Shown in pieces: positions 26,912 to 37,328 of a stretch of 64,000 bases of DNA. Numbering within the stretch: position 1 is the first letter of the stretch; every line of letters starts with the position of its first letter. Position numbers and translations under genes: made by a program. Below the pieces are notes generated by a model, which was not told where the DNA came from, did no database searches, and saw nothing but the letters and a program-made list of their open reading frames with translations. Source of the stretch: Symbiodinium natans (Eukaryota; Sar; Dinophyceae; Suessiales; Symbiodiniaceae); contig CAJNDS010002160.1 of NCBI GenBank assembly GCA_905221605.1, positions 295,001-359,000 of the forward strand, written 5' to 3'.

Positions 26912-27287
26912 CCTTAAAGACCAAAAACCCCAACACACGTTCATAATAAAAACTATTATGAATATTTGACAAAACATTAGAAGGTCAAACACCCCAGAAA
27001 CCTAGGAATTATGATAATCCCTGAAATTATGATGAAAATAATGAATGAGAGGATGAAATGTGATGAACGAGGAGGGTAAATCTACTTAATAATGAAGATT
27101 TCATGATAAAACCCTAGAACCAACCCCCATAAAATGAATGAGGGGAAGATGATGATGAAGAATGAAGAAGATGATGATGATGATGAAAATGATGTGTGAA
27201 AATGTGTGATGAATAATGAAGATGGGGCGGTGTTGACCCCAGAGGCCGGAGGTGGAAGCCCCACAATCAGCCTTTTTACTATTTTTT
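26912..27287. repeat. right terminal inverted repeat
   Basis: Reverse-complement match of 6311-6690, ending CCTTTTTACTATTTTTT. The outermost 200 bp are closest to the outer left copy (both have CGGTGTTGACCCC where the inner left copy has an A/G change). It contains an imperfect palindrome at 26940-26962 after the last gene and a CTTAAAGAC box near 26913-26921 pointing outward. Confidence 0.93.
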
Positions 27288-27318
27288 CCCCCCACCCCCC
27301 CCCCCCCCCCCCCCCCCA
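27288..27318. repeat. short C-tract at the right end of the element
   Basis: About 30 C with one early A, directly outside the terminal repeat and on the same strand as the left tracts. This is consistent with insertion into a pre-existing C/G homopolymer. Confidence 0.85.
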
Positions 27319-27505
27319 CTTATTGTCTGCTTTGATTCTGGATATTTTCTCCAACTTGAGGCGGGGAACCCCGCGAAACAACGTTGAATAAAAGGGTTGT
27401 GCCAAGCATTAGGCTGTAGCCACCTTAACCACATGGTCAATTCTCTCAGTTTCCCTAAACCCTTAACCCTAAACCCTTAACCCTAAACCCTAAACCTTCT
27501 GCAAG

Positions 27506-27588
27506 GATCTCTGGCAAGAAGAACATCCACGCAGCACTCGGCGCGGACACCCGGCAGTCTCTCTCAGTCACTGAAAGCTGCGAAATGT
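27506..27588 (+). CDS. candidate host exon, first after the element
   Basis: Follows an AG acceptor and reads ISGKKNIHAALGADTRQ and then to a TGA near 27588, so it could be a terminal exon. It has the same strand as the block at 4070-4156 on the other side of the element. The frame is uncertain; a second frame is also open. Confidence 0.4.
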
Positions 27589-28180
27589 GAATGCCAGACA
27601 GGGCGGTTGGGATAATGCGCTGGTTTCGGTTTGGGGTTTAGGGTTTCGGGCTTAGGGTTTAGGGCTTAGGGTTTAGGGTTTAGGGTTTAGGGTTCAGGGC
27701 TCAGGGCTTAGGGCTTAAGGGTTGAAGGAGTTTTTGGCTTTATAGGTCGGACAGGAGCCCTCTGGGGCGAAGGTTTGGCGCAGAACGCCGCAGCTGGCCA
27801 ACCCCTCTGAAGCGCAAATCCTAAAGCGACCGCCCTTCGAAACCCACACCCTTTTGTACCCAATACAGAAGAGAGTCCCCTTAAAGGGACCCCCAAAAAA
27901 GGGTACCCCTATTTGCGGAAACCCCAAATCCGATACCTCAATTCCCTAAACCCCTATATCCTTCTACCGAAAACTTCGAACTCCGGCTGCCCTCCGAGAC
28001 CCACAGCGGTTTGAGAAGCTCTGGACGAATGCCAAAGACACTCGGCTTCTTAGCATGGGGGGGGGGGGGGGCTGACGCTTGATAAAGGGTTTTGCGTACG
28101 AACTCAATACCTACTTCTCATGTGGCCTCAGAACCCTATATCGAGATTTTATCACAAAGTATTCGGGGGATCTTAAGGTG

Positions 28181-28275
28181 GGGTTTAGGGTTTAGGGTTT
28201 AGGGTTTAGGGTTTAGGGTTTAGGGTTTAGGGTTTAGGGTTTAGGGTTTAGGGTTTAGGGTTTAGGGTTTAGGGT
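28181..28275. repeat. interstitial TTTAGGG array
   Basis: Thirteen nearly perfect heptamers. Confidence 0.9.
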
Positions 28276-28977
28276 AGATACGGCTTGGGGCTTGAGAATA
28301 AAGGGGTTTAGATGGCCCGACCAAGGGCTGAAAGTGAAACTTGTTGTAGGGAACTTGGAAAGTAGGTGCCAGTCTACAAACGATGACCCAGAGCAGGCCC
28401 TTGTTCCCTGCGGTTTAGGGTTTAGGGTTTCGGGTTTAGGGTTTAGGGTTTGGGGGGGGGGGGGGGGTAGGTTCCCTCATAAAGGGTTTAGGGTTTAGGG
28501 TTTGGGGGGGGGGGGGTTAGGTTCCCTCATAAACCCCTGTAAACCATTAAGGCAACCCCTTTCATTGCTGGGTTACTCTTGGGCCTCGTATGCGGGATGG
28601 CAGGTGTTAATTTCCTGAGTCACGACTAAGAACTGGTACTGTACTTGCTGAGTATGTGACCGGTCCCCCGGCCTGCGAACGCCGCCCGTCTTCGTGTTTC
28701 TGCGGCAGCCGTGAAAGCAAACTCAAGTAAGTTAGGGGCATTTCAGGGTCATCCTACCAGAATGGGCAACAATACCCTGCAACCGCTTAAACAGATTTAA
28801 AGAGGCCCCTTTTTATGGGGTTTGATGGGGATTAGAAAGGCCTAGTCGCCCATCCTGGTATGTAGGTTCAGAGATCAGGGCCCCACTCCTGAACCCTCAA
28901 CCCTAAACCCAAAACCGCTAAGGCGCTTGAAAACACACCTCACCTGCCCTGGAATTCAATCGGCTGGGTCTCTGTTG

Positions 28978-29086
28978 CCCAAAGGGTCCCAAGTACCTAT
29001 ATGAGGGACACTTACCCAAACCATAATAGTTATTCCTATTATAGAAACCCTACTTTCGACTATGTAGGTACTTAGGACCCTTTGGG
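28978..29086. mobile_element. small inverted-repeat element, copy 1 (109 bp)
   Basis: Terminal inverted repeats beginning CCCAAAGGGTCC-AAGTACCTA enclose about 65 bp. A second copy at 42366-42512 carries a telomere-type insertion. No coding capacity. Confidence 0.75.
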
Positions 29087-29206
29087 TTGCATCTTCCCAA
29101 TGCTCGCCGACAGCCTTGAAAGGTGCAAGCATCGAATTCCTGGGCAAGTCTAAGCGAAGCTCATGCTGAGCAGCTTTGCCCTTAGGGTTCTCCGGGCCAA
29201 GGTTTC

Positions 29207-29293
29207 GTAAACCCTAAACCCTAAACCCTAAACCCTAAACCCTAAACCCTAAACCCTAAACCCTAAACCCTAAACCCTAAACCCTAAACCCTG
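29207..29293. repeat. interstitial CCCTAAA array
   Basis: About twelve perfect CCCTAAA heptamers, opposite in orientation to the array 100 bp downstream. Confidence 0.9.
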
Positions 29294-29314
29294 TAGGGTA
29301 CGCCCTCCTTACCA

Positions 29315-29394
29315 GCATCAGTTGCCTTCAGCCGAACAGGAACGCTTCCTGGCCCCATGGATCTTCGGGCTCTCTGAGGCTGACCAGGCGCTGC
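29315..29394 (+). CDS. candidate host exon between opposed telomere-like arrays
   Basis: After acceptor CTTACCAG the block reads HQLPSAEQERFLAPWIFGL and then SEADQALR before entering a TTTAGGG array. The acidic/aromatic translation looks genuine. Family unknown. Confidence 0.5.
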
Positions 29395-29395
29395 G

Positions 29396-29550
29396 GTTTA
29401 GGGTTTAGGGTTTAGGGTTTAGGGTTTAGGGTTTAGGGTTTAGGGTTTAGGGTTTAGGGTTTAGGGTTTAGGGTTTAGGGTTTAAAATTTAGGGTTTAGG
29501 GTTTAGGGTGTAGGGTGTAGGGTGTAGGGTGTAGGGTGTAGGGTGTAGGA
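29396..29550. repeat. TTTAGGG array grading into TGTAGGG array
   Basis: Twelve TTTAGGG units, a short TTTAAAA break, then six or seven TGTAGGG units, showing local homogenisation of a variant. Confidence 0.9.
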
Positions 29551-32090
29551 TGAGGGCTTTGGAGTTTCAGGATGGGTTTGGGGTATTTGGATTGAGGGTT
29601 TCAGGCTTTAGGGTTGAGGGCTTTAGGGTTTTGGGGTTTTCGGATTCAGGGTTTAAAACTTTGGTTTAGGGCTCCAGGATTTGGGGTTTTAGGATTTAGG
29701 GTTTAGGGCTCTAGGGTCTGGGGTTTCACAAGTTTAGAGCTTTAGAGTTTCAGGATTTGGGTAGTTCTCTACATTAGGATCCCTTTCGGGTCCTTCTTTT
29801 GAGGAAACAGGCTACGCTGGGTATAGCTACCGTAGCTTGTATAATACCTCCAGAAAAGGGGAACATCGCTTGGGTCTATGTCTGTGCGAATTCATACAAG
29901 GTGGTTGACTCTAGGTAGACTCCCTCAACCCTAAACCCCATCAACTTGGTAGCCCAGCGGTACCCTTTAGGGTTTAGGGTTTAGGGTTTAGGGTTTAGGG
30001 TTTTTCCCTTATAATACAGTGACCAACCCAAAAATTGGTACCCTTATCATAATGTTATTCGGCTACCAAGTATATACAACTGCAGTATTAGGCAGGGATG
30101 ATGTTGCATCAGTTTCTAGCGACAGGTGAGGTGTGTTTGGAAGGGAGATCCTAAGCCACTCCACTTACATGTCCCTAACAAAGGAGGAATACACTCTCTC
30201 CCTCTATTTTTGTATATACATATACCAGGATGGTTTTGTTCTACCCTCGAGAGAGGGAAAATGACACCTAAGCGCACCTGACCTATCTAGGTCCGAATCT
30301 AGGTATAGGCCTTGCAGGCTCATAGGAGCTTGCAGTCTTAAGGGGCGTTAGAGTTAGCCAGAAGGCGCAGGGTTTGGGATTCGGGGCTTAGGGTTAGGGA
30401 GTTTTTGGGCTTAGGGGTTTTTTAGAGTTCAGGGTTTAGGGTTATACCCGAAGCCTACAAGCGCTGACGTGTCCAGCCTTCCTCCGCATTCCGCCTTCCG
30501 AATCCCGACAAGAGCAGAACTCAACATCTCTGGGTCTCTGGGCTCCAATCCCTGTGTGTCCAAACCGTCCAAACCCTAAGCCCGCTACCCTAAACCCATG
30601 GAGCTAGTCTTTCTGTAGGCCCCCTCAAAAAGAGAATAAAACAAACAACATAAAACCAATGAGAATTAGGAATAAGAATTTGTAATCATAAGAATCAAAT
30701 TAGCAACCATAAGGATGAACAATCATAAGAATCAAAGTAGTAATCATACGAATGAATAATCCACTGTCTGGCGTGCAGCGCTTTCGTTGCCGGCCTTGCA
30801 CGCCAAGGCTCAAGACATGGATGCGACTGAAGCCTTTTTAGGGTTTCGGGTTAGGGTTTAGGGTTTAGGGCTTAGGGTTTAGGGCTGCATCGTCGCGATT
30901 GTGGGCTCGGAACCTTGCAAAAGAGCCCCTATAGATCATGGAAAGCTTTCCCGAAACCATAAGCCCTAAACCCGCAAACCAAACCGTAAACCCTAAACCC
31001 TAAACCCCAAACCCTAAACCCTAAACCCTAAACCCCAGCTGAAAACCCCATAGATGCTTGGACTGTAGCTTGCCATCACAGCCCTTTGCCGTGAGCTGGC
31101 GGGACAGATGGATGACAACTGAACCTTGGCTGCCTACACCTACTTGCAACCCCAAACCCTACTAATTTGTAGGAAGCCGTTCCCTTCATAAAGCAGTACC
31201 CCGAAAGCCCAAACCCCGACAAGAGTAGGCAACTGGGACCCTCGATTCCCGCGCTATACAATTTTGTAGACCCTAAACGACCCTAAACCCTAAACCCTAA
31301 ACCGCGCCTCATAGCCCCATGTCCGCGGACCACAAGGGATTCCCAGGATGGGCCATGCGGCCTTAGAATCCCCGGAATCAACTATATACATAGGGTTTAG
31401 GGTTTATAGGGTTTAGGGGTTATAGGGTTTATAGGATTTAGGGTTTAGGGCTGAGGGTTTATAGGGTTTAGGGTTTTAGGCCAAAGGGTATAATAGCCCA
31501 TCCTCAAAGAGATCAGACACGGAGTTGGCAAATGTAGATCGCCGGTTCTCGAATGTTAAAATAGTTCCCTTTGCAGGTCCGTCCTTTCTAGGCCAAAGTA
31601 CTCTAGTAACCCTCAACCCTAAACCCTCAAACCCTCCTAAACCTTAAACCCTAAACCCTCTTAAACCCTCCTAAACCTTAAACCCTAAACCCTTCCACTA
31701 TTGTGGCAACCCTGGCCATACACGGAGCCTGGCAACCTCACGTCTTGCAGTTCTCTCTACCTTAGGAGGGATGGAGAGACAGCCGTTTAGGCCCTAGGGC
31801 ACATGGTGGTGGCACCTGCTGAGATGCACATTTGCTAGGCCAGAGGGTTTAGGGTTTAGGGTTTAGGGCTTGCGTGGCTTATTGTTCAGGTTCATTGGAG
31901 TGGGGGCTTGCGCAGCCGAACCACCAGCCAATTCAAGCATTCGCATGGCACTGAAACCCTCAGCCCTAAACCCCCAAACCCTGAATCCTAAACCCTAAGC
32001 CTTGAAAACCCTAAACCCCAAACCCCAAACCCCAAACCCCAAACCCTAAACCCTGAACCCTAAACCCTAAACCCTAGACCCGAACTGCGC

Positions 32091-32171
32091 AAGGAGAAGC
32101 ATGGCGGTAGAGCGAAGCCCGCACCTCAGATCCTGCCTGCCTGGAACTCCATGGACAGCATCTTTGTGGTA
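32091..32171 (+). CDS. candidate host exon
   Basis: Reads KEKHGGRAKPAPQILPAW and NSMDSIFV between a CCCTAAA array and AT-rich spacer. Family unknown. Confidence 0.4.
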
Positions 32172-33066
32172 CTTTACCGTAACTTTAGATCCTTACTTTT
32201 TTTGGGTTTATCTGGTTTCTTAGTAAGGCAGCCAAAAGTTTAATTTATAGCTACCCTCCTCAGTGCAGCCAAGGCAAAAGTTGCTGTCATGGGGTGCTGT
32301 GTAAGTACGTTGGGCAACCCTCAGCCCTCAACCTTGAATTCTACTGGGTCTTAAGTTGTAAATCTGTATGGGTAGTTCTCGAAATTAAAGGGTCCTTTTT
32401 TGTGGGTCCTACACATAGTATGCCACCCTTGAAAGAAGTAACCTGAACCCTAAACCCTAAACCCGGAACCCTATTTTAGTTTAGAGAATTGAACTACCCC
32501 TAGAGGCATTTGAAGATACATGGGATTTATGAGGCTTTTATGGGGTTGGACCGTTGGAGTTGCAGGGCCCCTTTTTGCGACTCACCGTCTGTGGGCGGGG
32601 TGGCTAAGGCTTCCGCGCGGCTTGGACCCGCACAATGAGAAGCAGGCAGGATGAGATTGCTTAGGGTTTTAGGGTCACTTCGGGGTTTTAGGGCGTCTAG
32701 GGTTTGAGGGTTTGAAGCTTTTTAGGGTTTTAGGGTTTCAGGGGTTTGGGGTTTCAGAATTTCAGGGTTTAGGCTTTTTGGGATCGTGCCTTTTCCCAGG
32801 CATCCGTGCTTGCGGAGAGCATGTCTCAAGGTCGATTTCTTCTTTGCACATGTGGTTACATGGCTCTTAAGGGAGGGGGGTGTTTAAGGGGGGTATCTAA
32901 GCCAAGGTTCCCGAATACTCCCCACTACTCCCCAAGCTTCCCTAAGCTTCCTTAAGGTTCTCTAGGTACCTACCCCACATGAACCTCCTCCCCCGTCCCT
33001 GAAGAACCCTATATGATGTGAGGTTTCTTCCCTGTTGCGGGTTACAGGTTTATTTTTGCTCGGAGC

Positions 33067-33174
33067 GTGACAAGTATGGTTGAGAGACTAAAGATTTGGG
33101 AAGGCAGGAATGTTGACAACAATGGCAAACCCAAAGCAGGCGTCCACATCCCAGCCGAAACCGACCCGGCCTGA
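33067..33174 (+). CDS. candidate host exon ending in a stop
   Basis: Reads VTSMVERLKIWEGRNVDNN, then GKPKAGVHIPAETDPA and TGA, directly before a CCCTAAA array. Possibly a terminal exon. Family unknown. Confidence 0.4.
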   Translation: MTSMVERLKIWEGRNVDNNGKPKAGVHIPAETDPA

Positions 33175-33504
33175 ATCCTAAACCCTAAACCCTAAACCCT
33201 AAACCCTAAACCCTAAACCCTAAGCCCTAAGCCCAACATGACCCACCTGGCCTTGCCGCGCCTAAACCCTAAATCCCAAAGCCTATATCGGTCGGATACT
33301 GAAAGCACCAGGTGGCCAAGCAGCTTTGCTACCAGATACCCGGGTCCAAGGACCTAAGCGTGTGAGGTCATGCACTATAGCCCGCCATTTCGTTTTCACA
33401 TTCTACATAACACCCGAATTTTAAATGTTTTAAGGGGAGTATCGTGCACCCCAAAACCTGAAGGTTTACTCGGGTGGGCGTACCTGGACCTCATTACGGT
33501 AGCC

Positions 33505-33620
33505 TTAGAACTGATGAAGGGGCACTGGAGGGGGGCTTAGGGTTTAGGGTTTAGGGTTTGGGGTTTGGGGTTTAGGGTTTAGGGTTTAGTTAGAACTTAT
33601 GAAGGGGCACTGGAGGGGGG
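33505..33620. repeat. telomere-like insertion flanked by 31-bp direct repeats
   Basis: The sequence from TTAGAACT(G/T)ATGAAGGGGC to AGGGGGG occurs at 33505-33535 and 33590-33620 with one mismatch. Between them is a 54-bp TTTAGGG/TTTGGGG array. It looks like an insertion with target duplication. Confidence 0.8.
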
Positions 33621-33823
33621 GGGGGGGTGCACAGCTAGGTCCTACAAACCCTATGACATTTGTATCCAGATATTACAAGCCAGGCCGACAGCCTAGAGAT
33701 CTAAGCCCAAACCGAAAGAGGGTGATAGGGTTGAACAGGTTTTATGGGGCTCAGTAGAGTTTAGTAGGGCTTTATGGGGTTTAATGGGCTTCATTAAGGG
33801 TTTTATCGGGTTTTTCGGTTCAG

Positions 33824-33919
33824 GTCAAGGTTGGCGTCTGGGTCTTCGGGGTAATCGAACCGTGCGCCGTGCCATCTTGCGGACTTAACTGGACCCAGGC
33901 CGTAAAGGGCTGTGCAGAG
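33824..33919 (+). CDS. candidate host exon
   Basis: After acceptor GTTCAG, 32 codons stay open (VKVGVWVFGVIEPCAVPSCG, then LNWTQAVKGCAE) and end at a run of GGTTGAG repeats. Family unknown. Confidence 0.45.
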
Positions 33920-34865
33920 GGTTGAGGGTTGAGTGTTTAGGGTTAAGATTTTGGGGTTTAGGGTTGCGGGTTTAGGGTTTAGGGTTCAGGTTTAGGGTTT
34001 AGGGTGGAGGGTTGAGGGTTGAGGGTGCAGCTTTAGACCTTAAGCCGAGTTATGGCGCATGGGGTACAGGATCCCAATTTCCCAAAAGAACCTGAAATCC
34101 TTGAAGACCTAAGCCTCAGACTTCGAGGTTTAGGGTTTAGGGTTTAGGGTTTAGGGTTTAGGGTTTAGGGTTTAGGGTTCAGGGTTCAGGGTTCAGGGTT
34201 TAGGGTTTAGGGTTTAGAGTTTACCTGAGATTCACCTTTCGGGGTACGCAGCTTTTTAGGCCCTAGACCTTCGAAATGTAGACTTAAGGGATATAAGGAG
34301 GCACCCCTACCAGGCACCCTTCGTCCTATTTTGTCCTATTCCTCTATGTAACCCCTTAGGGTTTAGGGTGTAGGGTTTAGGGTTTAGGGTGTACCTCATA
34401 TAGTCCCTACACACCTAAGTAGACCCTACATTACCCCTAAGGTCCCTTGTAAGGGTCCCTCCTGTAGTCCCTTGGGAAAGTCATGGAGGTTTGGAATCGA
34501 GAGTTTAGGCTTCAGGGCTTTAGGGTTTAGAGCTTAGGAGGTTTGGAATTGAGAAATTTGGGGTTTGGGTTTTATACAGTATGATTAGGGTTTTGATTGC
34601 CGAAAAATGCCGTGGTAAACCCTCAAGCCACCAGTCCCAAAACCTCCATGAAGCCCTCATGCGCTAAACTCCACAAACACCTATCCCTAAGCCCCATGCC
34701 GCCCTAGACCCAACAAACTCACATCCCCAAACACTAAACCCAAAACCCAAAACCCTAAACCCTAAACCCTGAAAGTGTCCAGAGGACTCACTGTACTTCA
34801 TCCTACGTGGGCTGGGATTGCCACCTGCGGGGGAGCCTCGCACTTGGGGGTGGGGGCGCAGGGGT

Positions 34866-35045
34866 AGGGTTTAGGGTTTAGGGTTTGAGGGTTTAGGGTT
34901 TAGGGCTTAGGGTTTAGGGTTTAGGGTTTGGGGTTTAATTAGGGTTTAGGGTTTAGGGCTTAGGGTTTTGGCTTTTGGGTTTGGGGTTTGGGGTTTAGGG
35001 TTTGGGGTTTGGGGTTTGGGGTTGAGGGTTTCGGGTTTAGGGCGT
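34866..35045. repeat. TTTAGGG/TTTGGGG array
   Basis: About 180 bp of heptamers with many G-rich variants. Confidence 0.85.
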
Positions 35046-35585
35046 GGGGTGTAGGGTTGAAATAAAGCGCCCTGGATTCTGCCAAGGAACTTCGCCTTTA
35101 TAAGTTACAATAGTATGGAAACCATGGTGCATATCTACATGACAATACGTAACCTCATGTAAGCTCTTCAAAAGCAACCTTTTTTTGGTGGGGAGGGACG
35201 GGGAGGGAGGGGCCGGGCCTGGGGGGTTTGGCGGGGCCTTAGTGCTTGAGAGCCAAAGGTTACGTTTTGGTTTTTCTTTAGTTTTTCTGCTGGACCTGGG
35301 TTTGAATTGGAGCTTCATGTGTACTTAGTTGTAACTGCGGTTCGAAGCTGGTTCTAATCTTTTGCTGAGAGCACGTACAACCTCAAACCCTACTACCCAT
35401 GAACCTTACATGTTGGCATGTTCCCCCTTATACGAACAGCCCTTGATAGGGATTCTAGTACCCCCTACTATATTCCCTATTTACGGCCTGTTGGTGCAAG
35501 GGGGAACATCCCAGCTTATATCAGTCAGACCTGGCAGTTCATGTTACTATAGGGTTCTCAAGGGAGGTTCCCTAATACTCCCTAA

Positions 35586-35798
35586 TACTCCCTAAACCCT
35601 AAACCCTAAACCCTAAACCCTAAACCCTAAACCTGAAACCCTAAACCCTAAACCCTAAACCCTAAACCCTAAACCCTAAACCCTAAACCCTAAACCCTAA
35701 ACCCTAAACCCTAAACCCTAAACCCTAAACCCTAAACCCTAAACCCTAAACCCTAAACCCTAAACCCTAAACCCTAAACCCTAAACCCTAAACCCTAA
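35586..35798. repeat. longest CCCTAAA array of the window
   Basis: About thirty CCCTAAA units, nearly perfect (one CCTGAAA). It is flanked by CTACTCCCTAA-type sequence on both sides (35575-35590 and 35798-35815), suggesting insertion inside a CTCCCTAA-rich stretch. Confidence 0.9.
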
Positions 35799-37207
35799 CC
35801 TACTACTCCCTAAGGCTCCCTAAGCTTCCCTAAGGTTCCCGAATGTTCGGGGAGCTTGCAGGTTGCTGGGTGGACAGGACTTGCTGCAGAGCTTTTGGGG
35901 CTTGCTGAAGCCCGAGCTGCCAAAACCCTAAACCCTAAGCCCCAAACCCTAAACCCTAAACCCTAAACCCCAAACCCTAAACCCTAAACCCCAAACCCTG
36001 AACCCTAAACCCAAAACCTATCTGAGCAGCTTTGCACGTTGGCTTTGCGCGGCGTTGAGCATTATGGTTCCATCAACCCATGGTGCTACCTTTGGGCTCG
36101 GGCTTAGTCGGGTTTAGGCTGCAAGGTACCTTTTTGTTCCCCTTCCAAGGCGTTTGTTCCCGAAGCTTTAAACGCCAAAGCCCCCTGAATGGTAGGGTTT
36201 AGGGTCTAGGGTCTAGGGTTTCGGGTTTAGGGATCAGGGCTAAGGGTTAGGGAAGTAGGGGGCAGATAAAGGCTGCCCGAATTGCACGAACAGCTCGGTC
36301 CAGTTCTCCCCCCAACCGCCCCGCGCGCGCCTGCGAGAGGCGCCCCCCGACTAACTCCCTCAACCCTGAACCCTAAACCCTAAACCCTGAACCCTAAACC
36401 CTAAACCCTAAACCCTAGCCCCCAAACCCTGAACCCCTAAATCCTGAACCCTCGAAACCCTGTGCAGCTGAAACGCGCGTGGCTCCCCCCATGGCGGGCC
36501 GGCGTCCGCGGCGCAAGCTGCAGGCCCGTGCAGCCAAGAGTAAGATTCGCAGTAGAAAGGGTTTAGGGTTCAGGGTTTAGGGTTTAGGGTTTAGGGTTTA
36601 GGGTTTAGGGTTTGGGGTTTAGGGTTTAGGGTTTAGGGTTTAGGGCTTAGGGTTCAGGGTTTGGGGTTTGGGGCTTGGGGGTTGGGGGTTGGGGTTTGGG
36701 GTTTGGCGCATGTTCGGGCAAAGGGTGCAGATTCAGGGTTTAGGGCTAAGGTCGATGACTGTTCTAGGTGGTGTATAAGGGCACCAAGGGTTTTTATGGG
36801 CTTTCTAAGGGGCATATGGTTTAGGGGGCTGTAGGGTTTAGGGTTTAGGGCTTGTGGAGGGGAACCTCCTGATTCTGATTATGTGTACCATATTCAGGTT
36901 TATCGGGCTACGTCCCACCGCAAAGACATGCAAGAACTAGATGGTGGTAGTGTAATTTGGAGTGAAAAATGAATGAGCCCCCCACCACTCCCCCCCCCCC
37001 CCCCCAAACCCTAAATCCTAAACCCTAAACCCTAAACCTTAAAACCCTAGCACGCAGGGCAGCAAGTCCGTTTCTCCTGCCGCTGCAACCGCAATCGTCG
37101 CTCTGGTGGTTTGCCTGGTGCTGTGCCAGGCTCTGAGTGTCGTTTCGAAAGGGTATAACCTTCTTCGGGGTACTTGTATAGCCTATAGCTGCCCATGAAC
37201 CCTCATT

Positions 37208-37328
37208 CCAGGTTTAGGGTTTGCGGTTAGGGTTTAGGGTTTAGGGTTTAGGGTTTAGGGTTTAGGGTTTAGGGTTTAGGGTTTAGGGTTTAGGGTTTAG
37301 GGTTTAGGGTTTAGGGTTTAGGGTTTAA
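37208..37328. repeat. interstitial TTTAGGG array
   Basis: About sixteen nearly perfect heptamers ending TTTAAAA. Confidence 0.9.

Larger units (their letters stand above)
6311..27287. mobile_element. integrated Polinton-like virus, about 21 kb
   Basis: An AT-rich island bounded by terminal inverted repeats of about 380 bp, with C-tracts immediately outside. Gene content is the Polinton/PLV set: protein-primed PolB, retroviral integrase, packaging ATPase, double-jelly-roll capsid, penton, fibre, GIY-YIG nucleases, a lipase-like protein and many zinc-binding small proteins. Genes at both ends read outward or inward in short units; the centre holds the virion genes. PolB with a DDE integrase is the Polinton arrangement; no maturation protease was seen, as in many PLVs. 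Several genes are frameshifted and the integrase has a stop codon, so the copy is probably inactive or contains sequencing indels. Confidence 0.93.

Noticed and set aside
6311-27287. Adenovirus-type maturation protease
   Set aside because: Looked for a His-Asp/Glu-Cys protease among all frames; none of the unassigned proteins shows it convincingly.
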